DNA from: Leadbetterella sp964489955
GTDB lineage: Bacteria > Bacteroidota > Bacteroidia > Cytophagales > Spirosomataceae
Direction of reading: 5' to 3'
Assembly (NCBI GenBank): GCA_964489955.1
Contig: CAZBAV010000014.1
Location: forward strand, 11,012-75,011
Length of the DNA stretch: 64,000 bases
Shown here: positions 53,688 through 62,963 of the stretch, one piece after another
Layout: each line of letters opens with the position of its first letter
Numbering within the stretch: position 1 is the first letter of the stretch
Translations under genes and position numbers: made by a program
The notes under the pieces: model-generated
The model's database searches: none
What the model saw: only the letters and a program-made list of their open reading frames with translations
Told to the model about the DNA's origin: nothing

Positions 53688-54847
53688 AACTAATACTCTT
53701 TGATGAACCACTAAGCCGAGATTACCTTAAGCCTATTACTCTCACCCGGCCAATTGGAGAAATTAGGATTGGGATTCTTAAAATTGCAGAAAAATGGGAG
53801 AAATACAGCCGACAACAGGTTGGTTTTCTTACAGAGGATTATCTACAGGCAAAGTTTCCGACACGGTATAGCGGAGAAGATACTTTGTATGTAAATGCAT
53901 CTTGTCTTCCTAATGTTGGGTTATTTCTGGCCTTACAAGATTTGGAAGAAGAGACCTGTCTCAGAAGTGGGGAGCATTTAGTGGCAGTGCGGACCAGGGA
54001 TAGTCTTAAATATGGGTTTGGTAGACTAGTAAAAAAAGAAGCTCAGTATAAAGGTGTATTAACCTGTATAGACCGCCTTCCGCAACTTTTTTTGAGTAAC
54101 GGCAGCGAGATAGAGGAGGATTTTGCCCTTCTTGAATGTACGGCGTCAGTAATTTCTGACCCTTTTACGAGAGTGTATGGTTCTGAAAATGTCTTTGTAG
54201 GTAAGAATGCCGACATTAAAGCTGCCATCATAAACGCTGAGAACGGCCCGGTTTATATAGGAGAAGGTGCTATAATACAAGAGGGTGCCATCTTAGTTGG
54301 ACCTGTAGCTATTTGTGAAAATGCTATGGTAGGGTATGGTGCTAAAATAAGGCAAAATACTACAGTTGGTCCATATTGCCGTGTTGCCGGAGAGGTTAGT
54401 AATGCTATTTTTCATGAGTACACAAACAAGGCACATGATGGTTTCTTAGGGAATTCATACTTAGGAGCCTGGTGTAATCTTGGAGCAAACACAAACAACT
54501 CCAACCTCAAAAATAACTACAAGCCCGTAGCCTTACATAGTTATAGCACAGGCGGTCTTTATGATACCGGAACTATTTTCTGTGGGACATTCATGGGAGA
54601 TTATAGTAAGGCAGGGATAAGTACAATGTTCAATACAGGTACTTCTGTGGGTGTTAGTGTAAATGTTTTTGGTGCTGGTTTCCAGGAAAAGTATATACCA
54701 AGTTTTTCATGGGGTGGAAAAGACTCTGCGTATGAAAAATATCGTTTTGGCAATGCCATAGATACGATAAAAAGTACACTTTCCAGGAAAGGTATTGAGC
54801 TGTCAGATTTAGATATTGAAATTTTAAAACACATTTCGGGCGAATAA
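53684..54847 (+). CDS. GlmU-family sugar nucleotidyltransferase / acyltransferase-like protein
   Basis: A 387-residue cytosolic protein. The N-terminal part (about 1-150) is a nucleotidyltransferase-like Rossmann fold (MKLILFDEPLSRDYLKPITL). The C-terminal part has left-handed beta-helix hexapeptide repeats (IGEGAIIQEGAILVGPVAIC, ENAMVGYGAKIRQNTTVGPY, FHEYTNKAHDGFLGNSYLGA), matching the GlmU-like TIGR03991 family. It is shorter than true GlmU and lacks the clear LxxGxGTRM motif at the N-terminus, so uridylyltransferase activity is doubtful. Sits between an S8 protease and holB-like gene with overlaps or 3-nt spacing, hence co-translated. Confidence 0.82.
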   Translation: MKLILFDEPLSRDYLKPITLTRPIGEIRIGILKIAEKWEKYSRQQVGFLTEDYLQAKFPTRYSGEDTLYVNASCLPNVGLFLALQDLEEETCLRSGEHLVAVRTRDSLKYGFGRLVKKEAQYKGVLTCIDRLPQLFLSNGSEIEEDFALLECTASVISDPFTRVYGSENVFVGKNADIKAAIINAENGPVYIGEGAIIQEGAILVGPVAICENAMVGYGAKIRQNTTVGPYCRVAGEVSNAIFHEYTNKAHDGFLGNSYLGAWCNLGANTNNSNLKNNYKPVALHSYSTGGLYDTGTIFCGTFMGDYSKAGISTMFNTGTSVGVSVNVFGAGFQEKYIPSFSWGGKDSAYEKYRFGNAIDTIKSTLSRKGIELSDLDIEILKHISGE

Positions 54848-54850
54848 AAA

Positions 54851-55951
54851 ATGCAGTTTTCGGATGTACCGGGTTTAGAGGAGACCAAAAGTCGGCTCAT
54901 AGAGTCAGTGAAAAGCCAAAAAGTGGCTCACGCCCTCCTTTTTGATAATAAAGCAGGTGGTGCGGGCTTGGCTATGGCGTTGGCTTTTGCTACTTACCTA
55001 AACTGCGGTGCACCAACAGATACAGACTCTTGTGGTACCTGTGCCAACTGCCGAAAATTAAGTCATCTTGCCCATCCGGATCTTACATTTACGTTCCCCA
55101 CTGCAGGGGGTAAAAAAGTCCTTTCCGAAACCTTTTTGTCTCAATGGCGTGATTTTGTAAACCAAAATCCGTTTGGTTCTCCGGGAGATTGGTTGAATTT
55201 TATAGATATCAAGCAAGGAAATATTCCTGTGGAGGAGTCTCGTCAAATTATCCAGAATCTATCTCTGAAATCTTATGAAGGAGGCTATAAAATGGTAGTT
55301 GTTTGGGGAGTGGAGAATATGGCGGCTCCTGCAGCCAATGCCTTATTGAAAGTGCTGGAAGAACCTCCTGGACAAACCTTATTCTTATTGATAACATCTG
55401 AGTATAATAGGCTTTTGCCTACTATTCAGTCACGTGTACAAAGGGTAGCTATAGGGGAGTTGCCCTTTGATGAGATGGTAGAATTTCTTACTACCAAACA
55501 CAGCGTTTCTGAAGATAGAGCCAAACAGGTTGCTTTTTTAAGTGAAGGAAACATAAACACAGCTTTAGATTTTCTTAACCAGGAAAAAGATACAGATAAG
55601 TCTTGGTTTGCCAATTGGATGCGGTACTGTTATGCATTTGATGTGACAAAGCTTGTGCCATTGGCAGAAGAATTTGACTCATTTGGTAAAGAGAGGCAAA
55701 AAAATGTTTTGGAATATGGGTTAAGGATTTTGAGGGAAATTTACCTGGAAACAGTGGGGCTGTCAGACTTAGTAAAACTTGAAAATGAAGAACTAGTCTT
55801 TGTACAAAAGTTTTCTAAAGTTTTTAAGTTTGAAAACATAGATAAAATATCGGCTTCCATTTCTGCTGCTATTGGGCACATTGACCGAAATGTTCGGGCT
55901 AAGATTGTATTTTTAGATTTGTCCCTTTATATATCTTCCAAAATAAAGTAG
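54851..55951 (+). CDS. holB: DNA polymerase III delta-prime subunit (HolB-like)
   Basis: A 366-residue clamp-loader subunit. The AAA+ fold has HALLFDNKAGGAGLAMALAF, where the P-loop lacks the GKT motif as expected for the delta-prime subunit, a zinc module (Cys52, then CGTCANC at about 61-67), NMAAPAANALLKVLEEPPGQ and the LLPTIQSRVQRV arginine-finger region. It transfers the sliding clamp to DNA. The start is 3 nt after the GlmU-like stop; no terminator separates them. Confidence 0.9.
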   Translation: MQFSDVPGLEETKSRLIESVKSQKVAHALLFDNKAGGAGLAMALAFATYLNCGAPTDTDSCGTCANCRKLSHLAHPDLTFTFPTAGGKKVLSETFLSQWRDFVNQNPFGSPGDWLNFIDIKQGNIPVEESRQIIQNLSLKSYEGGYKMVVVWGVENMAAPAANALLKVLEEPPGQTLFLLITSEYNRLLPTIQSRVQRVAIGELPFDEMVEFLTTKHSVSEDRAKQVAFLSEGNINTALDFLNQEKDTDKSWFANWMRYCYAFDVTKLVPLAEEFDSFGKERQKNVLEYGLRILREIYLETVGLSDLVKLENEELVFVQKFSKVFKFENIDKISASISAAIGHIDRNVRAKIVFLDLSLYISSKIK

Positions 55952-56232
55952 GTGCCTAGTTAATAATCTTTAAGGGCTCTAGATACTAAATTATACTATT
56001 CCAAACTATCGACTTTTACTCTTTACCAATTCGGTTTAAAGGAAAAAGTACCAAAACAAAGTATGTCGTACCAATTGTATAGTTGCTAAAGAACTGTAGT
56101 TGAGTGTGCTGAGTCCAGGGGAATTGTTGAAAAAAACTTTACAATTGTGACTTTTATTTAATTATGCTGTCTAATAATACAAACTAAGGGATGCGGTCGC
56201 GGCTTTGGTATTTATTAATAATAAACTGCATA

Positions 56233-56361
56233 ATGGGGTCATTACTAGATAATTTCACGCTGTTCTTCGGAAGATTAGATATACTTATACTGCTTCCTGT
56301 ATTGTTATTACTTTTTGTATACGAGCTTTTAGGCTTTGTCAAATCAAGACGGGCAAAATAA
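56233..56361 (+). CDS. Small single-helix membrane protein (42 aa)
   Basis: Too short for a default gene call. The 42-residue product has a single hydrophobic helix (LDILILLPVLLLLFVYELLG) and a basic tail KSRRAK. An in-frame ATG at 56191 would give 56 residues. The stop is followed 26 nt later by a strong stem-loop terminator, which supports the existence of a short transcript. No homolog family could be named. It could be an alarm-type membrane peptide or a subunit of a larger complex. Confidence 0.4.
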   Translation: MGSLLDNFTLFFGRLDILILLPVLLLLFVYELLGFVKSRRAK

Positions 56362-56387
56362 TATCATAATGGTTAGGGTTAAATACA

Positions 56388-56418
56388 AAGCGTCGGCATA
56401 TTATGCTGGCGTTTTTGT
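56388..56418 (+). terminator. Stem-loop terminator after the 42-aa gene
   Basis: AAGCGTCGGCATA and TATGCTGGCGTT form a long stem with a few G-T pairs and a very short loop, followed by TTTTTG. It lies between the small gene and the ABC-F gene. Confidence 0.75.
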
Positions 56419-56424
56419 TTTATG

Positions 56425-56432
56425 TAATTTTG
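56425..56432 (+). promoter_or_regulatory. TAnnTTTG -7 element of the ABC-F gene
   Basis: TAATTTTG is 20 nt upstream of the ABC-F ATG, right after the terminator of the small gene. No standard -33 element. Confidence 0.4.
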
Positions 56433-56452
56433 TGTGAATTTTCTAAATACTT

Positions 56453-58357
56453 ATGCTTAATATAAACGATTTGTCTTTTTACTTCGGAGGAAGGGCCATT
56501 TTTGAGAACGCCAACTTACAAATAAAACCGAAAGACAAAATCGGCCTGATAGGTCTTAATGGCAAGGGCAAGTCTACCTTGCTTAAATTAATAGTTGGGG
56601 AGTATCAACCGGATGGAGGAAATATCTCAAAATCTGGTGACTGTACTATAGGTTTCCTAAACCAGGATTTACTTTCATACCAAACCGAAGACTCCATACT
56701 TATGGTAGCTATGCAAGGTTTTGAGCGGGAGTTAGCTTTACAGAAAGAGATAGACCTAGTTCTGAAAAAGATGGAAGAGGATTACTCTGATGACCTGGTA
56801 GATAAGTTAGGTGTTTTACAGCATGAGTTTGATTTACTTGATGGGTACTCTATTGAGGCTAAAGCTGAAGAAATATTGGAAGGTTTGGGTTTTAAAACAT
56901 TTGAGCTCTCTTTGCCTCTAAAGGACTTCTCCGGAGGTTGGCGTATGCGGGTTATGCTGGCCCAGTTGTTATTGGCCAAGCCGTCGGTTTTGCTTCTGGA
57001 TGAGCCTACCAACCACCTTGATCTTCCTTCTATCCAATGGGTAGAGCGATATATCACATCTTATGAAAACGCTGTAGTGGTGGTTTCGCACGATAGGGAG
57101 TTTCTGGATAATGTATGTAATGTAACTGTAGAGGTAAGTAATAATAAGTTAAATTATTACCCGGGCAACTACTCCTTTTTTGTAGAGGAGAAGTCCTTAA
57201 GAAACGAAATACAGAAAGGAGCATACGAAAATCAACAAGCCCAAATCAGGCAAACTGAACGTTTTATTGAGCGTTTTAAGGCTAAAGCCACAAAGGCTAG
57301 GCAGGTACAGTCTCGAGTGAAAGCACTTAACAGACTAGAGCTTATAGACGACATTATAGATGACAATGCCAAGGTCCACTTTCGTTTTAAGTTCGGGACA
57401 CAGCCAGGCCGTAATGTAATGGAGCTTAATGATGTTTCTAAGAGCTATCCTCCAAAAACCATCTTAAAAAACACGAGTGCCACCATAGAGAGGGGTGACA
57501 AGATAGTTCTTATTGGAGCAAATGGTAAAGGGAAATCAACTCTTTTAAGGATTATTGCAGGTACAGAACCAATAGATGGCGAACGGAAATTAGGACACAA
57601 TGTAAATTTCTCTTTCTATGCCCAGCACCAGTTAGAATCTTTACATTTGGAAGAAACACTATTAGAAGAACTAAAGTATGCCGATGGTTCAAAAAGTGAG
57701 ACGGAGCTTCGGTCTGTTCTAGGATGTTTCCTATTTGGGGGAGAAGAAGTTTTTAAGAAAATAAAAGTTTTGTCCGGAGGAGAGAAATCCCGGGTGGCAT
57801 TGGCCAAAATTCTTATTTCAGAGGCCAATTTTCTACTTTTAGATGAACCTACCAACCACCTAGACATGCAGTCGGTAAACATTTTGGTGCAAGCTTTAGA
57901 TCAATATGAGGGTACGTATGTAATCGTCTCGCATGACCGCCATTTTATATCCCAGGTCTCCAACAAGGTTTGGTATATAGAAGACAATGAGATAAAGCAG
58001 TACCCTGGTGGTTACGATGAGTTTGTAGTTTGGATGGAAGATAATGGCAAAAGTCTAGATGAGCCTGTAAAAAAAGCTGCAAAAGCGGATTCAGGGAAGA
58101 AAAATGATACACGAGTTGCCACCAAAACGGATACCAAAGCTTTAGAGAGAGAAATAGCTGAAATAGAAGCTAGGATAGTAGATCTGGAGCAAGAAGTGAG
58201 CTCTTTGGAAGAAGAAATGGCCAAAGAAGAGGTTTTTAGTGATGCAGAAAAATTAAAACAGGTTAACAGCCGTTTTATTAACACAAAGCAAAAGCTAGAG
58301 GAACAAAATACACTTTGGGAAGAGAAGCTAGGTGAACTGGACTTAGTTAATTCTTGA
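56453..58357 (+). CDS. ABC-F family ATPase (Uup/YheS-like)
   Basis: A 634-residue cytosolic ABC-F protein with two ATPase domains (GLNGKGKSTLLKLIVG and GANGKGKSTLLRIIAG; FSGGWRMRVMLAQLLLAKPS and LSGGEKSRVALAKILISEAN; LLLDEPTNHLDLPS and LLLDEPTNHLDMQS) and a C-terminal coiled coil (REIAEIEARIVDLEQEVSSL) as in Uup or YheS. Members act on ribosomes, some in antibiotic resistance; this one lies next to house-keeping genes and no resistance role can be assigned. It differs from the EttA-type gene at 8846. Confidence 0.9.
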   Translation: MLNINDLSFYFGGRAIFENANLQIKPKDKIGLIGLNGKGKSTLLKLIVGEYQPDGGNISKSGDCTIGFLNQDLLSYQTEDSILMVAMQGFERELALQKEIDLVLKKMEEDYSDDLVDKLGVLQHEFDLLDGYSIEAKAEEILEGLGFKTFELSLPLKDFSGGWRMRVMLAQLLLAKPSVLLLDEPTNHLDLPSIQWVERYITSYENAVVVVSHDREFLDNVCNVTVEVSNNKLNYYPGNYSFFVEEKSLRNEIQKGAYENQQAQIRQTERFIERFKAKATKARQVQSRVKALNRLELIDDIIDDNAKVHFRFKFGTQPGRNVMELNDVSKSYPPKTILKNTSATIERGDKIVLIGANGKGKSTLLRIIAGTEPIDGERKLGHNVNFSFYAQHQLESLHLEETLLEELKYADGSKSETELRSVLGCFLFGGEEVFKKIKVLSGGEKSRVALAKILISEANFLLLDEPTNHLDMQSVNILVQALDQYEGTYVIVSHDRHFISQVSNKVWYIEDNEIKQYPGGYDEFVVWMEDNGKSLDEPVKKAAKADSGKKNDTRVATKTDTKALEREIAEIEARIVDLEQEVSSLEEEMAKEEVFSDAEKLKQVNSRFINTKQKLEEQNTLWEEKLGELDLVNS

Positions 58358-58551
58358 GATTTTATCACTTTTTTAAAAAGATAAGTATTGCCTCGAACTT
58401 CGTAATGTTTTCTTTTTTGGAAGAGAATAGTCTTTTCGGGTAGTGTGTTGCTTTGCAAAGTATATGCAAATGCTATTTTGATAATATTGCCCTTCATCTT
58501 ATAAGGGCTAGAAAAGATAACTCTTTTGTATGTTCTTATCTTTTAATAAAT

Positions 58552-59796
58552 ATGAAATACCTATTCTTTTTTTTGTTTACTGCTTTTAATGCATCTTCCC
58601 AAAAGCCTCTGGGTGAATTTATAGATGCCGATTATCTAAGGACGGTCTCGCTATATTCTTATACACCACAAGATAAGATAGAAGAGAGGTATACGCAGCC
58701 CGCTGTGGTGAATCTAACCAACACAAACAACCATCTTATTCTAGAGTTTGATGACTTACGGGCCCAATACACGCAATATAAGGTTAAAATTATACACTGT
58801 GACGCAGACTGGAAGCAATCCCGTCTTTTGGATATGGAGTATCTTAAGGAGATTAATGAGTTCTTCATTAATGATTACAAGGTTTCGCAAAACACAAAAA
58901 TGCAGTATTATCATTATCAGTTTATTGTACCCAAGCCAATGCTTACTGGTAATTACGTTTTGCAGATGTATGAAAATGATGATTTAGTAGTACAAAGAAG
59001 ATTTTGGGTGTTTGAAACGAAAATAGATATAGCGGCATCTGTGCAGGCTGCAGCTGATCCGGAATATTGGAAAACTCACCAGCAGCTTAATTTAAAGTTA
59101 GAATTAGGCAATTATCGTATTGGTATCCCACATAGAGAACTTAAAGTTTTAATTAGGCAGAACCAATCGGTATGGAAAGAGGTTAATAACAGCCATCTTA
59201 ATAATACCGGACGCAATACCTTTACTCTTCAGCAATTTACCTCTGATTACCTTTTTCCTGGCGGCAATGAGTTTCGGTTTGTAGATTTAACAAGCAGCCA
59301 ACGTAGAGGGCAAAACGTGCAGGATATAGAATTGGGCAAGCCGGATATAATTTTTACTCTTCCCCAAAGAAATAGGGCTGTGCTTAACTTTACGGACTCC
59401 TATGATAACAATGGAGCATATTATGTGGCTAATCTTGCGGGTACAGATCCCGATTTATCTTCTGAGTATGTAGAAACTATATTCCAGCTACCTAAGGGTA
59501 ACTTTGAGGGCACACCCGTTATTTATGGTAAACTCACAAATTGGGATTATATACCTATGGAATACGACGGTTATTCCCAAAATTACCAGATTCCAATCTT
59601 ATTAAAAAACGGAGTGTATGATTTTGCATTCGGTCTTAAAAGCGGTGTAAATAGCGAAGTAGACCGCTCATATTTCGAAGGTAACTTTAATCTTACGGGA
59701 AATCTTTATGAAATATTCGTTTATCATTTAGCTCCAGGTCAAAGACATATTCATTTGGTGGGTTATCAAACCGTACATATGAATAGGAGGCAATAA
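58552..59796 (+). CDS. Type IX secretion system plug-domain protein (DUF5103)
   Basis: A 414-residue protein with signal peptide MKYLFFFLFTAFNASSQ. The sequence DFIF-type regions (VNLTNTNNHLILEFDDLRAQ, YTQYKVKIIHCDADWKQSRL, NGVYDFAFGLKSGVNSEVDR) match the DUF5103 family, now named a type IX secretion plug-domain protein. The plug blocks the SprA pore in the T9SS of Bacteroidota. The start at 58552 is preferred to 58453 because of the signal peptide. No other T9SS gene is in the window. Confidence 0.82.
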   Translation: MKYLFFFLFTAFNASSQKPLGEFIDADYLRTVSLYSYTPQDKIEERYTQPAVVNLTNTNNHLILEFDDLRAQYTQYKVKIIHCDADWKQSRLLDMEYLKEINEFFINDYKVSQNTKMQYYHYQFIVPKPMLTGNYVLQMYENDDLVVQRRFWVFETKIDIAASVQAAADPEYWKTHQQLNLKLELGNYRIGIPHRELKVLIRQNQSVWKEVNNSHLNNTGRNTFTLQQFTSDYLFPGGNEFRFVDLTSSQRRGQNVQDIELGKPDIIFTLPQRNRAVLNFTDSYDNNGAYYVANLAGTDPDLSSEYVETIFQLPKGNFEGTPVIYGKLTNWDYIPMEYDGYSQNYQIPILLKNGVYDFAFGLKSGVNSEVDRSYFEGNFNLTGNLYEIFVYHLAPGQRHIHLVGYQTVHMNRRQ

Positions 59797-59828
59797 AAAA
59801 AGGTTTTGCTCAGCAAAACCCTTTTTTT
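59797..59828. terminator. Bidirectional terminator
   Basis: GGTTTTG and CAAAACC form a stem with flanking A and T runs right after the plug-protein stop. It lies before the convergent OmpP1/FadL-like gene end. Confidence 0.88.
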
Positions 59829-59848
59829 ATATATAGATTGTCCCTTAA

Positions 59849-61360
59849 TTAGAAGAACATCCCAAGACTCACTCCTATATTGTTTCTGGATTGTTTATAG
59901 GTAACCGAGTTATGTGTGTTATCCGGCATTACATATGGATTAAATGCTCCCCTGTTACTTGTACCCGAATAAGTTAAATCAGCAAAGAAATTTCCATTTC
60001 TTACTCCTACTCCCAAAGAAGTAATCGCGTATGATTTCCGCACATTATAGTCTGCAGGGTATTTAAGAGGGTCATTTACCAAATTTACTCCAGCTCTAAA
60101 ACGGCCTATACCATGTTTAATTTCTAAGCCTGCTTTAAGATTAACTACATCCCTGTATTCTGCTCCAATATTAGAGTTTTGTTGGTTAGCCCACTGGTTA
60201 TCCTGTTTATCCTTGATCTTCATATTATTAAAGCCAACATACTCGGCTTCTACAGATATTACTCCTATTTGCTTAGGGAGGAATACGCTACCACCTACGT
60301 TAAACCTCATAGGTGAAGTAGTTCCATATGTAATCTCATTAGGAAGAGTCTGTGCATTTTTGTGGTATAATACTGCATCATCTGTTTTAGTACTAACACC
60401 GGCATACTGGTAAAATTGGTCCTTAACGCTCATCCAGGTAGGAGTGGTAATGGAAGCTCCTAGATTAAACTTATCGCTAAACCTATGGATAACTCCTAAG
60501 GTAAGGTTAATACCTGTACCTGTAATTACGTTTTCATTTTCGTAATATTGGCTACTGAGGTACTGTGCATTTCCCGGGAAAATTTCATCTAGCTGAGTAA
60601 ACTTATTATAATTTAAAAACTGGATCCCAACGCCTCCACCAAAATAGGTTTTATGGTCAAAATTCACCCCATAGCTAAGGTTTAGTTGTCCCAGGCCACC
60701 TCTTTGGCTTACATTGCCAACTTGTCTTACAGGTAAGCTTTCTTCACCCACTATATACTCCTTTGTGTTGTCATTATAATAAAGTAGCCCACCCATTATA
60801 GCCATATCCTGACCATATGAAGAGTATCCACCATTATCAGTGTATTCTTTAGCAATCTGCTCTGGAGTAAGGTTATCTGCCCTGGCCATGCCTAAGAAGA
60901 CATCAGCTATGGTATTGTTATTGTTGGAGCCTTCGTAGCTGTATTGGCTGTTCAGGTTAGATAGGTTGTTATACGCCACACCGAAAGCTCCCCGCTTCAT
61001 TCTAGAGCCAGTTTTATTGTTGGAAAAAACTAAGCCTAAGTGACCAATTTCTAAAGGCGTTTTGCTTTCTTTTAATGTGTTTCCTATATACGTAGCGTTG
61101 GTAGAAGTATTGAGGAAGTTAAATGTTCCTGATACCTCAGAACGGTTGTAAAAACCCAAACCCGCGGGGTTAATAAAGGTATTACTAATGTCACCTCCTA
61201 AAGAAGTAAAGGCTCCACCCATGGCTTGGGCTCTTGCAGACCCATAGTTCGAGTAATTGTAGAACGATCTAAGGTTTTGGAAGGCCTCGTCTGCCCCTTG
61301 TCCAAAACTACTGTATCCCGCTGCTAAAAAGGTGCAGCTCAAAATTATTAACTTTTTCAT
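59849..61360 (-). CDS. OmpP1/FadL-like outer-membrane protein
   Basis: A 503-residue barrel protein with signal peptide MKKLIILSCTFLAAGYSSFG. The early motif GSARAQAMGGAFTSLGGDIS and NTFINPAGLGFYNRSEVSG is the FadL/OmpP1 entry loop, followed by a long barrel with GGLGQLNLSYGVNFDHKTYF and GNFFADLTYSGTSNRGAFNP. FadL proteins move hydrophobic compounds across the outer membrane; the substrate here is unknown. It is preceded by a hairpin that closes the upstream lipoprotein gene. Confidence 0.85.
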   Translation of the reverse strand: MKKLIILSCTFLAAGYSSFGQGADEAFQNLRSFYNYSNYGSARAQAMGGAFTSLGGDISNTFINPAGLGFYNRSEVSGTFNFLNTSTNATYIGNTLKESKTPLEIGHLGLVFSNNKTGSRMKRGAFGVAYNNLSNLNSQYSYEGSNNNNTIADVFLGMARADNLTPEQIAKEYTDNGGYSSYGQDMAIMGGLLYYNDNTKEYIVGEESLPVRQVGNVSQRGGLGQLNLSYGVNFDHKTYFGGGVGIQFLNYNKFTQLDEIFPGNAQYLSSQYYENENVITGTGINLTLGVIHRFSDKFNLGASITTPTWMSVKDQFYQYAGVSTKTDDAVLYHKNAQTLPNEITYGTTSPMRFNVGGSVFLPKQIGVISVEAEYVGFNNMKIKDKQDNQWANQQNSNIGAEYRDVVNLKAGLEIKHGIGRFRAGVNLVNDPLKYPADYNVRKSYAITSLGVGVRNGNFFADLTYSGTSNRGAFNPYVMPDNTHNSVTYKQSRNNIGVSLGMFF

Positions 61361-61377
61361 CTGTTATGTATAGGATA

Positions 61378-61416
61378 TAAAAACCCCGCCAACAACAATT
61401 GGTTAATTAGCGGGGT
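61378..61416 (-). terminator. Terminator or attenuator between the low-complexity lipoprotein and OmpP1-like genes
   Basis: On the minus strand ACCCCGC and GCGGGGT form a 7-bp stem with a 20-nt loop, followed by a run of T ending 18 nt before the OmpP1-like ATG. It could end transcription of the lipoprotein gene or let a fraction read into the barrel gene. Confidence 0.7.
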
Positions 61417-61442
61417 ATAAAAACTTAATACGATTATAAAAC

Positions 61443-62756
61443 TTATCCTCTTCCTCCTCTGCTGCTACCGCCACCTCCAGATGACGAGCCACCTCCACGT
61501 GAGCCACCTCCAGATGACACGCCTCCTCCTGAAGACATACCGCTGCTAGAAGAACTTCTTGTTGGAGCAGAGTATGAAGGACTAACGGATCTACTACTAC
61601 TATTATTGTTATAGTTTGGAGAGCTATAAGTAGATCTTGAGCTTTGGCTACCAGCCGCCGGTCTCGAGTACGTATTGCTATTAGATCTGCTACTGTTATA
61701 TCCAGAGTTACTATTACCATAACTAGTATTTCTACTGCTATTAGACTGCACTGTCCTGCCAGAAGAACCTACTCCACTGTATGAACGGCTGCTTCTATCG
61801 TATGCGTCATAAGAACGCACGCCACTGGCACCTCTGTCACTTGTGGTTCTTGCAGAACCCACACTACGAGATGACGTACCAGCATTTCTTGCAGAAGCAC
61901 CATTGTTATACGATCCTCTGCTAGAAGCTACTGAATTAGCGGTGTTCCTAGCAGAACTGTTTGCTGCTGCACGGCTCACAATCCTATCGTTATATCTACT
62001 GTTACTTGCAGATGCATTCCTGTAACCTACAGAACGAGTGGCTGGGGTAACTAAGCGACCATACATTCCGCCGACTCCATAAAACCCTCCTCTGTAAGGC
62101 ATTCCTCCCCATCCCATATAATCAAATCCGTATGGACTGTAAAACGAATTATATCCGTACATGTTGCCAAAGCCCCATGGAGAATAGAAGTTATTGAAGC
62201 CCATATATGGATATCCTCCAAAACCTCCACCATAGAAGAATGGATCATAGAATGAATTGCCCCATCCCCATCTGTTACCCATTCCCCAGTTATTCCACAT
62301 GCTACCGAATCCGAAGTTGAATCCTAGAGACATGCCGAAAGGAGAATAGAAGCTGTTGAAGGAGTTCCTAAAGGAGTATGGAGAGTTCCAAAACCTGCCA
62401 CTACCCATAGTCCATGAATTGTCTGACCAGCCCTGGCTATAACCATCAGCATAGCCGTCTGTATAACCTGCTCCGTTACCCACTTTTCTTCTTAAGTCTT
62501 TTGTGGTAAGGTAACTTTCGTCAAAGTATTCGTCAGAACCTCCTTGGAAGCCTTCTGTAACCCTATCATAACTGTCATCATAAGGAAGAACCGCAGGTGC
62601 CTGGCCTTTTGCAGCCACAGAAGAAGGAAGAACTACTTCAGGGGCTCTGTTGCCATACATATCATCGGCGTCTTTGCTTGTTGGTACAGTTTTACTTGTA
62701 CAAGAAGCTACCAGAAGTCCGGCTCCAAATAGAATTGCCAATTTTTCCAGTTTCAT
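61443..62756 (-). CDS. Low-complexity Gly/Tyr/Ser-rich lipoprotein
   Basis: A 437-residue lipoprotein (lipobox LVASC, Cys19). Residues about 95-235 are rich in Gly, Tyr, Phe, Trp and Asn with three FYSP repeats (SFYSPFG, NFYSPWG, SFYSPYG); residues about 240-400 are Ser/Arg/Asn/Tyr-rich; the last 35 residues are Gly/Ser/Arg only. Such proteins have no fold and may form elastic, adhesive or condensed material at the cell surface; this is inference. I recognise no family. It is probably an outer-membrane lipoprotein. Two antisense or shifted frames over the low-complexity region are rejected. Confidence 0.7.
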   Translation of the reverse strand: MKLEKLAILFGAGLLVASCTSKTVPTSKDADDMYGNRAPEVVLPSSVAAKGQAPAVLPYDDSYDRVTEGFQGGSDEYFDESYLTTKDLRRKVGNGAGYTDGYADGYSQGWSDNSWTMGSGRFWNSPYSFRNSFNSFYSPFGMSLGFNFGFGSMWNNWGMGNRWGWGNSFYDPFFYGGGFGGYPYMGFNNFYSPWGFGNMYGYNSFYSPYGFDYMGWGGMPYRGGFYGVGGMYGRLVTPATRSVGYRNASASNSRYNDRIVSRAAANSSARNTANSVASSRGSYNNGASARNAGTSSRSVGSARTTSDRGASGVRSYDAYDRSSRSYSGVGSSGRTVQSNSSRNTSYGNSNSGYNSSRSNSNTYSRPAAGSQSSRSTYSSPNYNNNSSSRSVSPSYSAPTRSSSSSGMSSGGGVSSGGGSRGGGSSSGGGGSSRGGRG

Positions 62757-62894
62757 AATTCAAAAAATTTAAATATTTTCTTATCTGTCACTAATGTCTT
62801 ACACGTTAGACTAAGCTTTTTGAAAAAGGTTGGCTGAAGTGCCAATTTTTTTTCTAAGCAGTAACTTTACACCTACAAATATAATTATAAAACT

Positions 62895-62902
62895 TATCTT
62901 TG
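62895..62902 (+). promoter_or_regulatory. TAnnTTTG -7 element for proS
   Basis: TATCTTTG lies 61 nt before the proS ATG, giving a leader of about 55 nt. The -33 element is not clear. Confidence 0.42.
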
Positions 62903-62963
62903 CAAAACGATAGATGCTGTTAGGAAAGTATTAACAGTTGGTTTAAGTAAACAATATTTTAGT

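Noticed and set aside
61403..61720. 105-residue minus-strand frame
   Set aside because: Shifted frame over the low-complexity lipoprotein; composition explains the open frame.
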